The notes under the pieces are model-generated. The model was not told the DNA's origin, searched no databases, and saw only the letters and a list, made by a program, of their open reading frames with translations. This document shows positions 1-8,966 of a stretch of 64,000 nucleotides of DNA, in pieces. Position numbers and translations under genes: made by a program. Origin of the DNA: Bacteroidaceae bacterium (GTDB lineage Bacteria > Bacteroidota > Bacteroidia > Bacteroidales > Bacteroidaceae); NCBI GenBank assembly GCA_017645655.1, contig JAGCNZ010000022.1, positions 23,696 through 87,695 of the forward strand, in the 5' to 3' direction. The stretch's first letter is position 1; every line of letters begins with the position of its first letter.

Positions 1-457
1 TTTGGCCTCCATCGGCGGTTTCATCGCAGCAGACAGCAGCGTTATCAACTGGCTCAGGCACACCGCACGAACCTACATCTTCAGCGCAAGTTGTACACCA
101 GCCGCAACTGCGGCGGCTCGCGAGGCACTTCACATCATCCAACAAGAGCCGGAAAGACTGGAAGCTTTATGGAGTGTAACGAACTACGCGCTTAAGCGTT
201 TCCGCGAAGAAGGCTTCGAGATTGGCGACACGGAAAGCCCTATCATACCTCTTTACGTACGTGACACCGACAAGACCTTCATGGCTGTTGCCAAAGCATT
301 CAACGAAGGCGTATTCATCAACCCGGTAATTCCTCCCGCTTGCGCCCCGCAAGACACGCTCGTTCGCTATGCCTTGATGGCAAACCACACACGCGAACAG
401 GTTGACGAATCTGTTGTTAAACTGAAAAAAGTCTTCAAGGAATTGGGAATTCTTTAA
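1..457 (+). CDS. alpha-oxoamine synthase family enzyme (serine palmitoyltransferase / KBL-like), C-terminal part
   Basis: The reading frame is already open at the window edge, so only the last ~151 residues are seen; the TTG at position 2 is internal and not a start. The segment has the C-terminal half of a fold-type I PLP enzyme. It begins with the GGF-containing stretch that follows the PLP lysine in 2-amino-3-ketobutyrate CoA ligase, serine palmitoyltransferase and AONS proteins. It then has RTYIFSASCTPA and the small domain with INPVIPPACAP. In Bacteroidales such a protein is often serine palmitoyltransferase (sphingolipid synthesis), but the N-terminal acyl-CoA region is outside the window, so the substrate is not settled. 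A strong hairpin terminator follows. Confidence 0.8.
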   Translation, partial: LASIGGFIAADSSVINWLRHTARTYIFSASCTPAATAAAREALHIIQQEPERLEALWSVTNYALKRFREEGFEIGDTESPIIPLYVRDTDKTFMAVAKAFNEGVFINPVIPPACAPQDTLVRYALMANHTREQVDESVVKLKKVFKELGIL

Positions 458-481
458 GCCAACGTAATCATTCAATATAGT

Positions 482-519
482 AGCAATGCCCACTTTCGCA
501 GGTGAGCATTGCTTTTTTT
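482..519 (+). terminator. rho-independent terminator after the oxoamine synthase gene
   Basis: AGCAATGC (482-489) pairs with GCATTGCT (506-513) and is followed by a run of seven T. Confidence 0.85.
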
Positions 520-562
520 ATATCTTACATGAAAAAGATAGTGCAGTTAAATCGGCAAACTA

Positions 563-650
563 TCCGTGCTTAGTTTGAAATTTATCCGTGTTAAGTTTGA
601 AATTTATCCGTGTTAAAATTTCAATTTAACCGTGCTTAGTTTGAAAACCT
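563..650. repeat. 22-nt-phased GTG repeat array, four units (locus a)
   Basis: GTG triplets sit at 566, 588, 610 and 632, exactly 22 nt apart, each followed by (C/T)TTAGTTTGAAA or a close variant and ending in TATCC/AACC. The array lies between the convergent oxoamine synthase and sulfatase genes and ends just before the sulfatase stop codon. It belongs to the same family as the arrays near 6005, 8868, 15983, 21469, 24405 and 42753. Confidence 0.85.
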
Positions 651-658
651 TGCTGGTC

Positions 659-2209
659 TTACCACTCATCGACATGTTGTTCGCGACGGAACGCATCGAG
701 TTGTTTCTGGAGTCGAGTCAAGTGTTTGGCATACTTCTTATCAGCCACGACATTATGAAGTTCATTCGGATCTTTCCTCAAATCAAAGAGTTCATCGTAG
801 GAATCGTTAGGTCCGTAGAAGTGCAAAAGCTTGTATCTTCCGTCGCTAACGCCATCGTGTCGCATAACATTATGTTCTGCGGGACAATCGTAATAGTGGT
901 AATACAAGTACTTACGCCAGTTCTTCGGGGCTTTTCCGCCTTTCGACATGATAGGAAGCAACGAGGTTCCAACCATTTGTTTGGTTTTTTCAGCATCAGC
1001 GATATCGAGGAAAGTCGGGGCAAAGTCAATGTTTTGAACGAGAGCGTCGCACTTCTGACCGCCTTTCATGCCAGGTGTATAGACGAGTAGGGGCGTGCGA
1101 AACGACTCCTCATACATAAACCTTTTGTCGAACCAACCGTGTTCGCCCATGTAGAAACCCTGGTCGCTCGTATAGACAACCATCGTGTTGTCCATCAAGT
1201 TGTTAGCCTCCAAGTAGTCAAGCAACCGGCCAACTTGTTCGTCGATACTGTGGATGACGCACATATAGTCGCGGATATAGCGCTGATACTTCCAGCGAAG
1301 AAGGGCGTCGCCACTCAGGTTCTGTGCCAACATAGCTTCGTTTCGAGGATTATAGATAGCTTCCCATTTCTCCCTTTGTTCAGGCGACATACGGGCAAGC
1401 TGCTGGCGAAATCCGTTGCCATTACGTTCGTGAGTGTAACCCATACCGGGCTTAATCTGCGTCACCTTAAGGTCGTAGCACATTTCCATGTCTTTCTCGA
1501 TGCTCATTTGTTGCTCGTGAGCAGCCCGACCTCTCGTGGAATAATCGTCGTAGAAACTCTCTGGAAGAGGGAACTCGACGTCCTCATACAAGTCGAGCAT
1601 CTCGAGTGGTGGCATCCAATTCCTGTGAGGAGCCTTATGATGAACGAAGAGAGCAAAGGGTTTAGACTTGTCGCGCTGTTCAAGGAACTGTATTGCATGG
1701 TCCGTGATGATGTTTGTCGCATAGCCTTTCTCAACGATATACTTGCCATCAGTCTCTTTTGAGCGGAAACGAGGATCGTAATAATCGCCCTGACCAGGCA
1801 CGATATGATAGTCGTCGAAGCCTTTCGGCTCACAAAGCATATGCCATTTACCAATCATACTTGTCTGGTAACCAGCTTGTTGCAGATACTCACTTACGAA
1901 CGGTGCATTCTCGTCAATCGGACAATTAAGCGTTCTTTGTCCGCTCTGATGACTGTACATTCCTGTCATCAGACAAGCCCGACTTGGTGTGCTCAGCGAG
2001 TTCTCCACATAAGCGCGACGAAACAACATGCCCTTCTCGGCAAGCCTGTCGAGGTTTGGAGTCGGGGCTTGTCGGCTGAGTTGATGCCCATAAGCGCTAA
2101 TTGCCTGATAGGAATGGTCGTCGCTCATAATGTAAACGATGTTCCAACGCTGTGCCTGAGCAGCATTTAAGGCACAACTGCCAAGCAGGAAAAGAGGGAG
2201 TTTTTTCAT
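659..2209 (-). CDS. secreted S-type sulfatase
   Basis: Arylsulfatase-family protein of 516 residues, probably periplasmic, removing sulfate esters from a glycan or similar substrate. An N-terminal signal peptide (MKKLPLFLLGSCALNAAQA) is followed by the metal-binding SDDH near residue 29. The formylglycine motif is S73-T-P-S-R, so this is the serine type that needs an anaerobic sulfatase-maturating enzyme, not seen in this window. Later motifs are HHKAPHRNW and YTSDQGFYMGEHGW. A longer frame starts at 2281, but the start at 2209 is preferred because it gives the signal peptide and forms an ATGA overlap with the upstream oxidoreductase stop. Translational coupling with that gene is likely. The exact substrate cannot be read from the sequence. 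Confidence 0.9.
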   Translation of the reverse strand: MKKLPLFLLGSCALNAAQAQRWNIVYIMSDDHSYQAISAYGHQLSRQAPTPNLDRLAEKGMLFRRAYVENSLSTPSRACLMTGMYSHQSGQRTLNCPIDENAPFVSEYLQQAGYQTSMIGKWHMLCEPKGFDDYHIVPGQGDYYDPRFRSKETDGKYIVEKGYATNIITDHAIQFLEQRDKSKPFALFVHHKAPHRNWMPPLEMLDLYEDVEFPLPESFYDDYSTRGRAAHEQQMSIEKDMEMCYDLKVTQIKPGMGYTHERNGNGFRQQLARMSPEQREKWEAIYNPRNEAMLAQNLSGDALLRWKYQRYIRDYMCVIHSIDEQVGRLLDYLEANNLMDNTMVVYTSDQGFYMGEHGWFDKRFMYEESFRTPLLVYTPGMKGGQKCDALVQNIDFAPTFLDIADAEKTKQMVGTSLLPIMSKGGKAPKNWRKYLYYHYYDCPAEHNVMRHDGVSDGRYKLLHFYGPNDSYDELFDLRKDPNELHNVVADKKYAKHLTRLQKQLDAFRREQHVDEW

Positions 2210-3180
2210 GATATCATACGTTCTTGAGCGATAGCAATCTCTTGCATTATTCTCGTTAAATACGGAATGATAATGTGACATTCCTGCCTGTTCTCCATGA
2301 GAGAAAGGAACTCCCGGAACTCATAACTGAGCCTGTGACGTCCTTTCTCGCTTTGATAGGTGACAGGCTCCTGGCCACGCAGGTGAACGGTAAAGGAGTC
2401 GAGGATGCTCACGGAACCGTGTACTTCAATATAACCCTCTTCGCCTTGGATGCAGCCATACGATAAACCGTCGGAATCCTTTGAGGCACTCAGCACTGCA
2501 AGCGAGGTAGGGTAGTGACAGAGAAGTGTTCCGCTGGTGTCGATGCCGTTGTAACCTCGGTTACATTCATAGCGAATGGTGCGCGGAGGACCAAGCAAAG
2601 CAATCGTGAAACACAGGTTATAAACGTTGAGATCGGCAAGCGTTCCGCCAGCCATAGCAGGGTCGAAGACCGGAGTTAACTCGCCGTTCAAGTAACGATC
2701 ATAGCGACTACTGCGTTGCGCAAAGTTGCAATGAACCATCCGAATCGTGCCAAGTTTGGGCAAGAAGCCTTGCAACTGCCTGAAAAGAGGCATATAAAGC
2801 AGAGAATAAGCCGGCAGACAATAGACGCAACGCTGTATTGCAGTATCGATAAGTTCCTCAGTCTGAACACGATCCACCGCGATAGGTTTCTCTACAATCA
2901 CATTCTTTCCGGCCATCATCGCCTGCATCGCATACTCATAATGCACGTGATTTGCGTTGGCGACATACACGAAATCAGCCTCCGCTTCTTGAAGCATTCG
3001 CTGATAATCCGTGTAAACATAGCCAGTTTGAGCATAGGCCTTACAAAGGTCGATAGCATGTTCGACACTTTTCTCGCGGGCAAAAATGCCAGTCACCTCA
3101 ATCTCGCCAGCAAACTCGTCGTGCAGCATCTGCAAGACTTCCTCGGCAATCTTTCCCGTGCCTGCAATCGAAATCTTCAT
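2206..3180 (-). CDS. Gfo/Idh/MocA family oxidoreductase
   Basis: NAD(P)-dependent oxidoreductase of 324 residues and probably cytoplasmic, since no signal peptide is seen. The Rossmann glycine motif (AGTGKIAEE) is at residues 6-14 and the family EKP motif (E97-K98-P99) is present. The second half is the Gfo/Idh/MocA C-terminal beta-sheet domain. It is the first gene of a two-gene operon with the sulfatase, whose start overlaps its stop by 4 nt. The pairing suggests a sugar or sugar-acid dehydrogenase acting with sulfated-glycan breakdown, but that is inference; members of this family have many substrates. Confidence 0.88.
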   Translation of the reverse strand: MKISIAGTGKIAEEVLQMLHDEFAGEIEVTGIFAREKSVEHAIDLCKAYAQTGYVYTDYQRMLQEAEADFVYVANANHVHYEYAMQAMMAGKNVIVEKPIAVDRVQTEELIDTAIQRCVYCLPAYSLLYMPLFRQLQGFLPKLGTIRMVHCNFAQRSSRYDRYLNGELTPVFDPAMAGGTLADLNVYNLCFTIALLGPPRTIRYECNRGYNGIDTSGTLLCHYPTSLAVLSASKDSDGLSYGCIQGEEGYIEVHGSVSILDSFTVHLRGQEPVTYQSEKGRHRLSYEFREFLSLMENRQECHIIIPYLTRIMQEIAIAQERMIS

Positions 3181-3207
3181 TTTCTAATATCATTTTCGTT
3201 TCAGCCA

Positions 3208-3215
3208 CAAAGTTA
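3208..3215 (-). promoter_or_regulatory. -7 promoter box of the oxidoreductase-sulfatase operon
   Basis: Read on the minus strand the sequence is TAACTTTG, matching the Bacteroidetes TAnnTTTG consensus, about 28 nt upstream of the ATG at 3180. Confidence 0.65.
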
Positions 3216-3324
3216 GTCAATTTAATCGAAAGGGCAAAACAATTCATACGAAAAGCCAAAACATTTCGTTCAAAATCCCCAAACAGGTGATTACCCATGT
3301 ATTTTCTATAATTGTTACTAAACA

Positions 3325-3344
3325 TAACGTCTATTAGAACGTTA
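3325..3344. promoter_or_regulatory. palindrome TAACGT-N8-ACGTTA in the divergent region
   Basis: A perfect 6-bp dyad (3325-3330 and 3339-3344) lies in the gene-free ~290 bp between the divergent oxidoreductase and fabD genes, about 85-105 bp upstream of the fabD -7 box. Its spacing resembles an operator for a dimeric regulator, but no regulator gene is adjacent. Confidence 0.3.
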
Positions 3345-3429
3345 GCAAATGGTATGACTTATATCAATAAATAATGTACGCGCGCAGAGATAATTGCATA
3401 CTTAACGCTGTCATGTGAATAATTATTTG

Positions 3430-3437
3430 TATCTTTG
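3430..3437 (+). promoter_or_regulatory. -7 promoter box of fabD
   Basis: TATCTTTG matches TAnnTTTG and lies 35 nt upstream of the fabD ATG. Confidence 0.6.
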
Positions 3438-3472
3438 CGGCGCAAAAGAAATTAAATTAAACCAGAATAAAC

Positions 3473-4372
3473 ATGAAAGCATTTGTATTTCCCGGTCAAG
3501 GAGCTCAGTTCACAGGCATGGGCAAAGAGCTTTACGACACGAATCCTAAGGCAAAAGAACTTTTCGAAAAAGCAAACGAGATACTTGGTTTCCGCATTAC
3601 AGACATTATGTTCGAGGGAACTGAGGATGAGTTGAAGCAAACAAAGGTGACTCAACCTGCCGTTTTTCTCCATAGTGTAATCACGGCAATCTGCATGGGC
3701 GAAGCCTTCAAACCTGATATGGTTGGCGGTCACAGCTTGGGAGAGTTCAGCGCGCTGGTGGCTGCAGGAGCACTTTCCTTTGAAGATGGTCTGCGACTTG
3801 TCCATGCTCGTGCGTTGGCGATGCAGAAAGCTTGCGAAGCAGCTCCCAGTACTATGGCCGCTATCATCAACCTTCCTGATGAAACAGTCGAGCAAATCTG
3901 TGCTGAGGTGACTGCAGAAGGCAACGGAGTTGTCGTGCCAGCCAACTATAATTGCCCAGGTCAGTTGGTCATCAGCGGCAATGTCGAGGAGATTAACACC
4001 GCTTGTGAGAGGCTGAAGGAGGCAGGTGCGAAGCGTGCTATCGTGTTGCCTGTCGGCGGTGCATTCCATAGTCCTCTCATGCAACCTGCTAAGGACGAGC
4101 TTCAGGCAGCCATTGAGAAGACGGAGTTTCACACGCCTTCCTGCCCCATCTATCAGAATGTAGATGCCAAAGCTCACACGGATGCAGCAGAAATTAAGCA
4201 GAATCTTATTGCTCAGTTGACTGCTTCTGTTCGGTGGACACAAGAGGTGCAGAACATGCTTGCTGCAGGTGCAACGGAGTTCACAGAATGTGGTCCTGGC
4301 CGAGCACTGCAGGGTATGATCACGAAGATTGCTAAAGGCATCGAAGGCATAACGATAGACGGCATCCAATAA
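3473..4372 (+). CDS. fabD: malonyl CoA-acyl carrier protein transacylase
   Basis: FabD moves malonyl groups from CoA to acyl carrier protein in cytoplasmic fatty acid synthesis. The 299-residue length is normal for the family. The N-terminal FPGQGAQ motif, the nucleophile elbow GHSLGE with Ser88, and the catalytic His199 in GGAFHSPLM are all visible. It has its own -7 box upstream. A GH13 gene starts one base after its stop, so the two are almost certainly co-transcribed, an unusual pairing for fabD, which more often sits among fab genes. Confidence 0.95.
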   Translation: MKAFVFPGQGAQFTGMGKELYDTNPKAKELFEKANEILGFRITDIMFEGTEDELKQTKVTQPAVFLHSVITAICMGEAFKPDMVGGHSLGEFSALVAAGALSFEDGLRLVHARALAMQKACEAAPSTMAAIINLPDETVEQICAEVTAEGNGVVVPANYNCPGQLVISGNVEEINTACERLKEAGAKRAIVLPVGGAFHSPLMQPAKDELQAAIEKTEFHTPSCPIYQNVDAKAHTDAAEIKQNLIAQLTASVRWTQEVQNMLAAGATEFTECGPGRALQGMITKIAKGIEGITIDGIQ

Positions 4373-4373
4373 C

Positions 4374-6011
4374 ATGACCATCTATCAGGTCTTCACCCGC
4401 CTTTTCGGCAACGACAAGGCAGTCTGCATCCCTTCCGGTACCAGACAAGAGAACGGATGTGGCACGTTACAAGACTTTACAGCCAAGGCTTTGGAGCACA
4501 TCCGAACCCTTGGCTGTACTCATATTTGGTACACCGGAATCATCGAGCACGCCAGCAAAACCGACTATTCTGGGCTTGGTATTCCGGTCGACAACCCTGA
4601 TGTAGTGAAGGGCGAGGCAGGCAGTCCGTATGCGATTCGCGACTACTATGACGTCGATCCGGACCTTGCGAAAGACCCAACGAAACGCCTACACGAGTTC
4701 GAACTCTTGGTGGAACGGACACACAAGGCAGGACTGAAGGTCATCATCGACTTCGTGCCCAATCATGTTGCCCGCCAATATCACTCGGATGCAAATCCTG
4801 AAGGCGTTCGCGACCTAGGTGAAGACGACGACAAAACCTGCGCTTTCTCGCCTCGGAACAACTTCTACTACATTCCTGAGGAACGTTTGAACCTCGGTAA
4901 CATCTTGCCACAAAGCACTTATCAAGAGGTTCCGGCAAAGGCTACGGGCAACGACAATTTCTCGTCTTGGCCATCAAAGAACGATTGGTATGAGACCGTG
5001 AAGCTCAACTACGGCATCGATTATGTTGGTGGCAGGCAGGGTCACTTCTCCCCTACTCCAGACACGTGGCACAAGATGCTGCAGATTCTTCTCTATTGGG
5101 CCTCGAAAGGTATCGACGGATTCCGTTGCGATATGGCTGAGATGGTGCCTGTCGAGTTCTGGGAATGGGCGTTGCCTCAGGTAAAAAAGGCTTTCCCAAA
5201 CATCATTTTTATTGCCGAAGTTTATAATCCCAGCCTTTATCGCGACTACATCCATCGAGGCCATTTCGATTATCTCTACGACAAAGTTGGGCTTTACGAC
5301 ACGCTTCTGAATGTGTGTCGAGGTCAGAGCACACACAGTATCACAGCCTGTTGGCAAGCGGTTGACGACATTCGAAGCCACATGCTCAACTTCCTCGAGA
5401 ACCACGATGAACAGCGACTTGCAAGCGATTTCCTGCTTGGTGATGCAAGAAGGGCTTTGCCGGCACTTCTCGTCAGCAGCCTTATGCCCTCCCCTTTCAT
5501 GCTCTATTTCGGGCAGGAACTTGGCGAGCAAGGTATGGATGCAGAAGGTTTCAGCGGCCGAGACGGGCGAACTACGATTTTCGACTATTGGAGCGTGCCC
5601 ACCATTCGACGTTGGCGAAACAAAGGTCGCTTTGATGGAAAACTGCTGACTGCAGACGAGTCGTCTCTGAGAAAGACTTATCAAACTATACTGAACCTTC
5701 GAGAGCAGGAACTTTATGCAGATGGCGGCTTCTACGACCTGATGTATGCCAACCTGCATCTGCAGCGACAATATGCCTTCATCCGTCATACGGGCAAGAA
5801 ATTCGCTTTGATAGTAGCCAACTTCTCCGACCAAGAAGAGACGATTATGCTTTGTATTCCGAAGCATTTCTTTGCGTTCGCAGGGGTTAAAGAAAAGGAA
5901 AAGGTGTCAATCTGTAATGTTCTGGGTAACAACAAACTGACAATCTCATTCAATTCTCACAAGCCTATCAAACTCACGCTCCCAGCCAACTTCGGAATCA
6001 TCCTGTGTTAA
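4374..6011 (+). CDS. alpha-amylase family (GH13) glycoside hydrolase, cytoplasmic
   Basis: Protein of 545 residues without a signal peptide, so it probably acts on intracellular alpha-glucans or maltodextrins. The four GH13 regions can be read: DFVPNH (126-131), GFRCDMAE with nucleophile D253, IAEVYNP with acid/base E282, and LENHDEQR with D345. The C-terminal ~100 residues form the usual beta domain. The start lies one base after the fabD stop. The last codons and the TAA stop fall inside the first unit of a 22-nt-phased repeat array (6005 on). Subfamily and product (maltose, glucose or a transferase product) cannot be decided from sequence reading alone. Confidence 0.9.
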   Translation: MTIYQVFTRLFGNDKAVCIPSGTRQENGCGTLQDFTAKALEHIRTLGCTHIWYTGIIEHASKTDYSGLGIPVDNPDVVKGEAGSPYAIRDYYDVDPDLAKDPTKRLHEFELLVERTHKAGLKVIIDFVPNHVARQYHSDANPEGVRDLGEDDDKTCAFSPRNNFYYIPEERLNLGNILPQSTYQEVPAKATGNDNFSSWPSKNDWYETVKLNYGIDYVGGRQGHFSPTPDTWHKMLQILLYWASKGIDGFRCDMAEMVPVEFWEWALPQVKKAFPNIIFIAEVYNPSLYRDYIHRGHFDYLYDKVGLYDTLLNVCRGQSTHSITACWQAVDDIRSHMLNFLENHDEQRLASDFLLGDARRALPALLVSSLMPSPFMLYFGQELGEQGMDAEGFSGRDGRTTIFDYWSVPTIRRWRNKGRFDGKLLTADESSLRKTYQTILNLREQELYADGGFYDLMYANLHLQRQYAFIRHTGKKFALIVANFSDQEETIMLCIPKHFFAFAGVKEKEKVSICNVLGNNKLTISFNSHKPIKLTLPANFGIILC

Positions 6012-6086
6012 GTTGACAAACTACACGTGTGAAAATTCCAAATTAAACGTGTTAAGTTTGGCATTTTCACGTGTGTTGTTTTCAAA
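6005..6086. repeat. 22-nt-phased GTG repeat array, four units (locus b)
   Basis: GTG occurs at 6005, 6027, 6049 and 6071, exactly 22 nt apart. Unit 1 overlaps the end and stop codon of the GH13 gene. Unit 1 (6005-6026) matches the unit at 21491-21512 at 19 of 22 positions. Unit 3 begins GTGTTAAGTTTGGC, which recurs with one change inside the coding sequence at 42819. Confidence 0.85.
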
Positions 6087-6122
6087 CCACATTAGCCCCG
6101 ACGACTTTTTCCTCTCTTTTTC

Positions 6123-6153
6123 TTTGTTAGGAAAGGATAATTCGTTAACTTTG
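6123..6153 (+). promoter_or_regulatory. promoter of the alpha-galactosidase gene
   Basis: TTTG at 6123-6126, a 19-nt gap, then TAACTTTG at 6146-6153, a full match to the Bacteroidetes -33/-7 pattern; the ATG follows 20 nt later. Confidence 0.75.
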
Positions 6154-6173
6154 TAGGCAAAAATAAACAACAG

Positions 6174-8837
6174 ATGAAACATTTTCTCTTATCTGCAAGC
6201 ATATTCCTTGTCCAAGCTATTTGCGTACATTCACAAGTGGAGACTCCTACGATGGGATGGAGTTCGTGGAATACTTTTTCGGTGAACATCTCGGAAGACA
6301 TCATAAAGGGGCAGGCCGATGCGATGGTCTCACAAGGCTTGAAGGACGCGGGCTACCAATATATCAACATCGACGACGGTTTTCAGTATGGCCGCACGGC
6401 ACAAGGAAAAGTTCGCATTCACCCGCAACGTTTCCCTCATGGACTGAAGGTTGTGAGCGACTACATTCACTCCAAAGGCCTTAAGGCAGGCATCTACAGC
6501 GATGCTGGCGATTGTACTTGCGGCAGTATCAGTAACGGAGACACGAGAAACACGAATGTCGGTTTCTATGGCTACGAGCAAGTGGATGCCGACTACTACT
6601 TCAAAGAACTTGAGTTCGACTTCATCAAGGTTGATTATTGCGGGGGAAACCACGCAGGACTGAACGAGCAGGAACAATATACGGCGATTCATAATGCTAT
6701 TGTAAACACGGGAAAAGACGTGCGCTACAACCTTTGCAGATGGGCTTATCCGGGTACTTGGTGCCACGACATCTCGACATCTTGGCGAACGACGGGTGAT
6801 ATCTACGACGGTTGGGCGTCCGTGAAGGGCATTCTTGCCGAGAATCTCTATCTGTCGGCCTATTGCTATGATGGCTGTTACAACGATATGGACATGCTGG
6901 AAGTCGGGCGTTCCATGTCGGAAGAAGAGGATAAGACGCACTTCGGAATGTGGTGCATCATGTCGAGTCCCCTGCTTATCGGATGCAACATGGCAACCAT
7001 CAAGGAGCGTCCATTAGCGCTCTTGAAGAACCCGGAACTCATTGCTTTGAACCAAGACCCGTTAGGTTTGCAGGCTTATGTCGTGCAGCATATAGGTGAG
7101 ACATACGTTCTTGTGAAAGACATACTGACCCTGCACGGCAATACACGAGCGGTGGCGCTCTACAATCCTTCAGATAGAGAAGAAGAGATGTGCATCAGTT
7201 TCAGCGAAGTTGACTTGGGAGGTCGGGTGCAAGTGCGTGATTTGTTTGAGCATCAGGACTTAGGAGAGATGGAAGGTGGCCTGTCTGTCTTGGTTCCGCC
7301 TCATGCTACGCGTATCTACAAACTGCAGGCTGAAACGCGACTGGAACGTTGTATCTATGAAGCCGAGACTGCCTTCCTGCACGATTATCAAGAGATATAC
7401 AACAATCAATCGCTTGGGACGGCCATTTATGAAACAAACTCATCGGCTAGCGGTGGCGCCTCAGTAGGCTGGTTGGGCGGAAAACGTAGCAACTCACTGC
7501 TTTGGAAAGATGTCTATGTAATAGAGGAAGCCGACTATACGGTGCATTTCAGTGTTGCCTCTAGCGAATCCCGCACTTTTACTGTCTTGCTGAATGGCGA
7601 GGAGGTGGGGACTATTAACGCCATGACCAACGGCTGGGGCACCTTCAAGGAGTACACTATGACGCTCCACCTCAGTGCAGGTTCCAATACCATCGAGATG
7701 TATAACGAAAGCGGATGGATGCCGAATGTGGACTATATGAGCCTCGAGAAAGTTGGTGAGAGCACCATCAATACCCGCCGATTGGAAGAGATAAGAATGC
7801 AGCTTTCAGTCATGGCAAACAACAATCAACTGACCGACCGCTTGCATCAGGACATAGAAAAACTGCTCCAACGAGCAATGTCAAACTCGCTCACAAACAG
7901 TCAGATAACGTCTCTCATCAGCGAGGTCAAGACCATGCAAAATACCATCAGTCAGATTCTGCCACTCCTCGAAGAATACCGCTTCTGGAGAGAGTATGCG
8001 GAAAAGAACGTGAATGCAAGCCTCGAATCATCTGCACTCAACACATTCATCTCGAAGTTAACGAGATGCGACGGCACTCTTTCCAGAGCCAACACACAGA
8101 GTCAGGTGGACAGCGCCCTGAGTTCTTTGAAGTCGGCTATTACGACATATCTGAAGAACACAAATGCCGTGCCTAAATATGGCGAATATCTCGACATGAC
8201 GATGTTTGTCGTCAACCCTGACTTCTCTGTGAAAGAGGGATGGGAAGGCGAGCCAACCTACCGCGATGGATGCGCCGAAGGGTACAACAAAGCGTTCGAC
8301 ATCTACCAGATTCTATCGAACATGAGGCCAGGAGTTTACACCGTGATGTGCAACGCTCTGTACAGACCGAAGAGTAACGACGGAGGTGTAGCCTACAGAG
8401 CAGGCACGGAGAACATTCAGGCCTACCTTTATGTGAACGATAAAAAAGTGAAGGTGAAATCGCTTTATTCAGAGGTTTGGCCCGACGCATCACAATATGG
8501 TTCAGTAGATAACCAGAATGGCTATCCACACAGCATGCGTGCAGCAGGCATTCGCTTTGCCGAGGGATGTTATCAGAACGTATTGGAATATACCTTGGAT
8601 GCAAAGGGAACGCTCAGGTTCGGACTTAAAGCTGAGACAGGCGGCAACGATAATTGGTGCTGCTTCGACAACTTTGTGCTCTACTACCAAGCAACCCCCG
8701 ACTTCTACGACGGGATAGAACAGGTGCAATCCTCAAAGAAAAAGAACGCGAGGACTTATAGTATTCAAGGCTACGAAGTGGATGAAAGCCAGAAAGGTCT
8801 CGTTATCCGAAACGGCAAAAAGATACTGAAGAAATAA
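6174..8837 (+). CDS. secreted GH27 alpha-galactosidase with C-terminal carbohydrate-binding regions
   Basis: Protein of 887 residues with a signal peptide (about residues 1-20), expected to release alpha-galactose outside the cytoplasm. The GH27 barrel occupies about residues 24-390: MGWSSWN, INIDDGF, nucleophile D154 in FIKVDYCGG, and the acid/base D238 in YNDMDMLEVG. Residues ~395-535 resemble a CBM6/35 beta-sandwich. A helical, Asn/Gln-rich linker (~545-660) leads to another beta-sandwich-like module (~675-850). The protein ends with the tail YSIQGYEVDESQKG...RNGKKILKK, similar to tails on other secreted proteins here, probably a sorting or anchoring signal. It is much longer than a minimal GH27 (~400 residues). 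It has its own promoter and appears monocistronic. Confidence 0.92.
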   Translation: MKHFLLSASIFLVQAICVHSQVETPTMGWSSWNTFSVNISEDIIKGQADAMVSQGLKDAGYQYINIDDGFQYGRTAQGKVRIHPQRFPHGLKVVSDYIHSKGLKAGIYSDAGDCTCGSISNGDTRNTNVGFYGYEQVDADYYFKELEFDFIKVDYCGGNHAGLNEQEQYTAIHNAIVNTGKDVRYNLCRWAYPGTWCHDISTSWRTTGDIYDGWASVKGILAENLYLSAYCYDGCYNDMDMLEVGRSMSEEEDKTHFGMWCIMSSPLLIGCNMATIKERPLALLKNPELIALNQDPLGLQAYVVQHIGETYVLVKDILTLHGNTRAVALYNPSDREEEMCISFSEVDLGGRVQVRDLFEHQDLGEMEGGLSVLVPPHATRIYKLQAETRLERCIYEAETAFLHDYQEIYNNQSLGTAIYETNSSASGGASVGWLGGKRSNSLLWKDVYVIEEADYTVHFSVASSESRTFTVLLNGEEVGTINAMTNGWGTFKEYTMTLHLSAGSNTIEMYNESGWMPNVDYMSLEKVGESTINTRRLEEIRMQLSVMANNNQLTDRLHQDIEKLLQRAMSNSLTNSQITSLISEVKTMQNTISQILPLLEEYRFWREYAEKNVNASLESSALNTFISKLTRCDGTLSRANTQSQVDSALSSLKSAITTYLKNTNAVPKYGEYLDMTMFVVNPDFSVKEGWEGEPTYRDGCAEGYNKAFDIYQILSNMRPGVYTVMCNALYRPKSNDGGVAYRAGTENIQAYLYVNDKKVKVKSLYSEVWPDASQYGSVDNQNGYPHSMRAAGIRFAEGCYQNVLEYTLDAKGTLRFGLKAETGGNDNWCCFDNFVLYYQATPDFYDGIEQVQSSKKKNARTYSIQGYEVDESQKGLVIRNGKKILKK

Positions 8838-8867
8838 CGTCACCTGCAAGGATCGAAAACATCACAC

Positions 8868-8895
8868 GTGACGATTGCAAATAGACTCCGTTAAG
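8868..8895. repeat. short 22-nt-phased repeat, two anchors (locus g)
   Basis: CACGTGACGATTG with GTG at 8868 and a GTT at 8890, 22 nt later, just downstream of the alpha-galactosidase stop. The ACGATTG following the anchor is also seen at 24403-24418. Weak on its own; placed in the family by spacing and core. Confidence 0.45.
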
Positions 8896-8966
8896 AACAA
8901 CAATGCTGGCTGGATATTTGAAAGAGTTATTTGCACCTTTTTGTTCGATCGGCACTCTTTCGCCCA

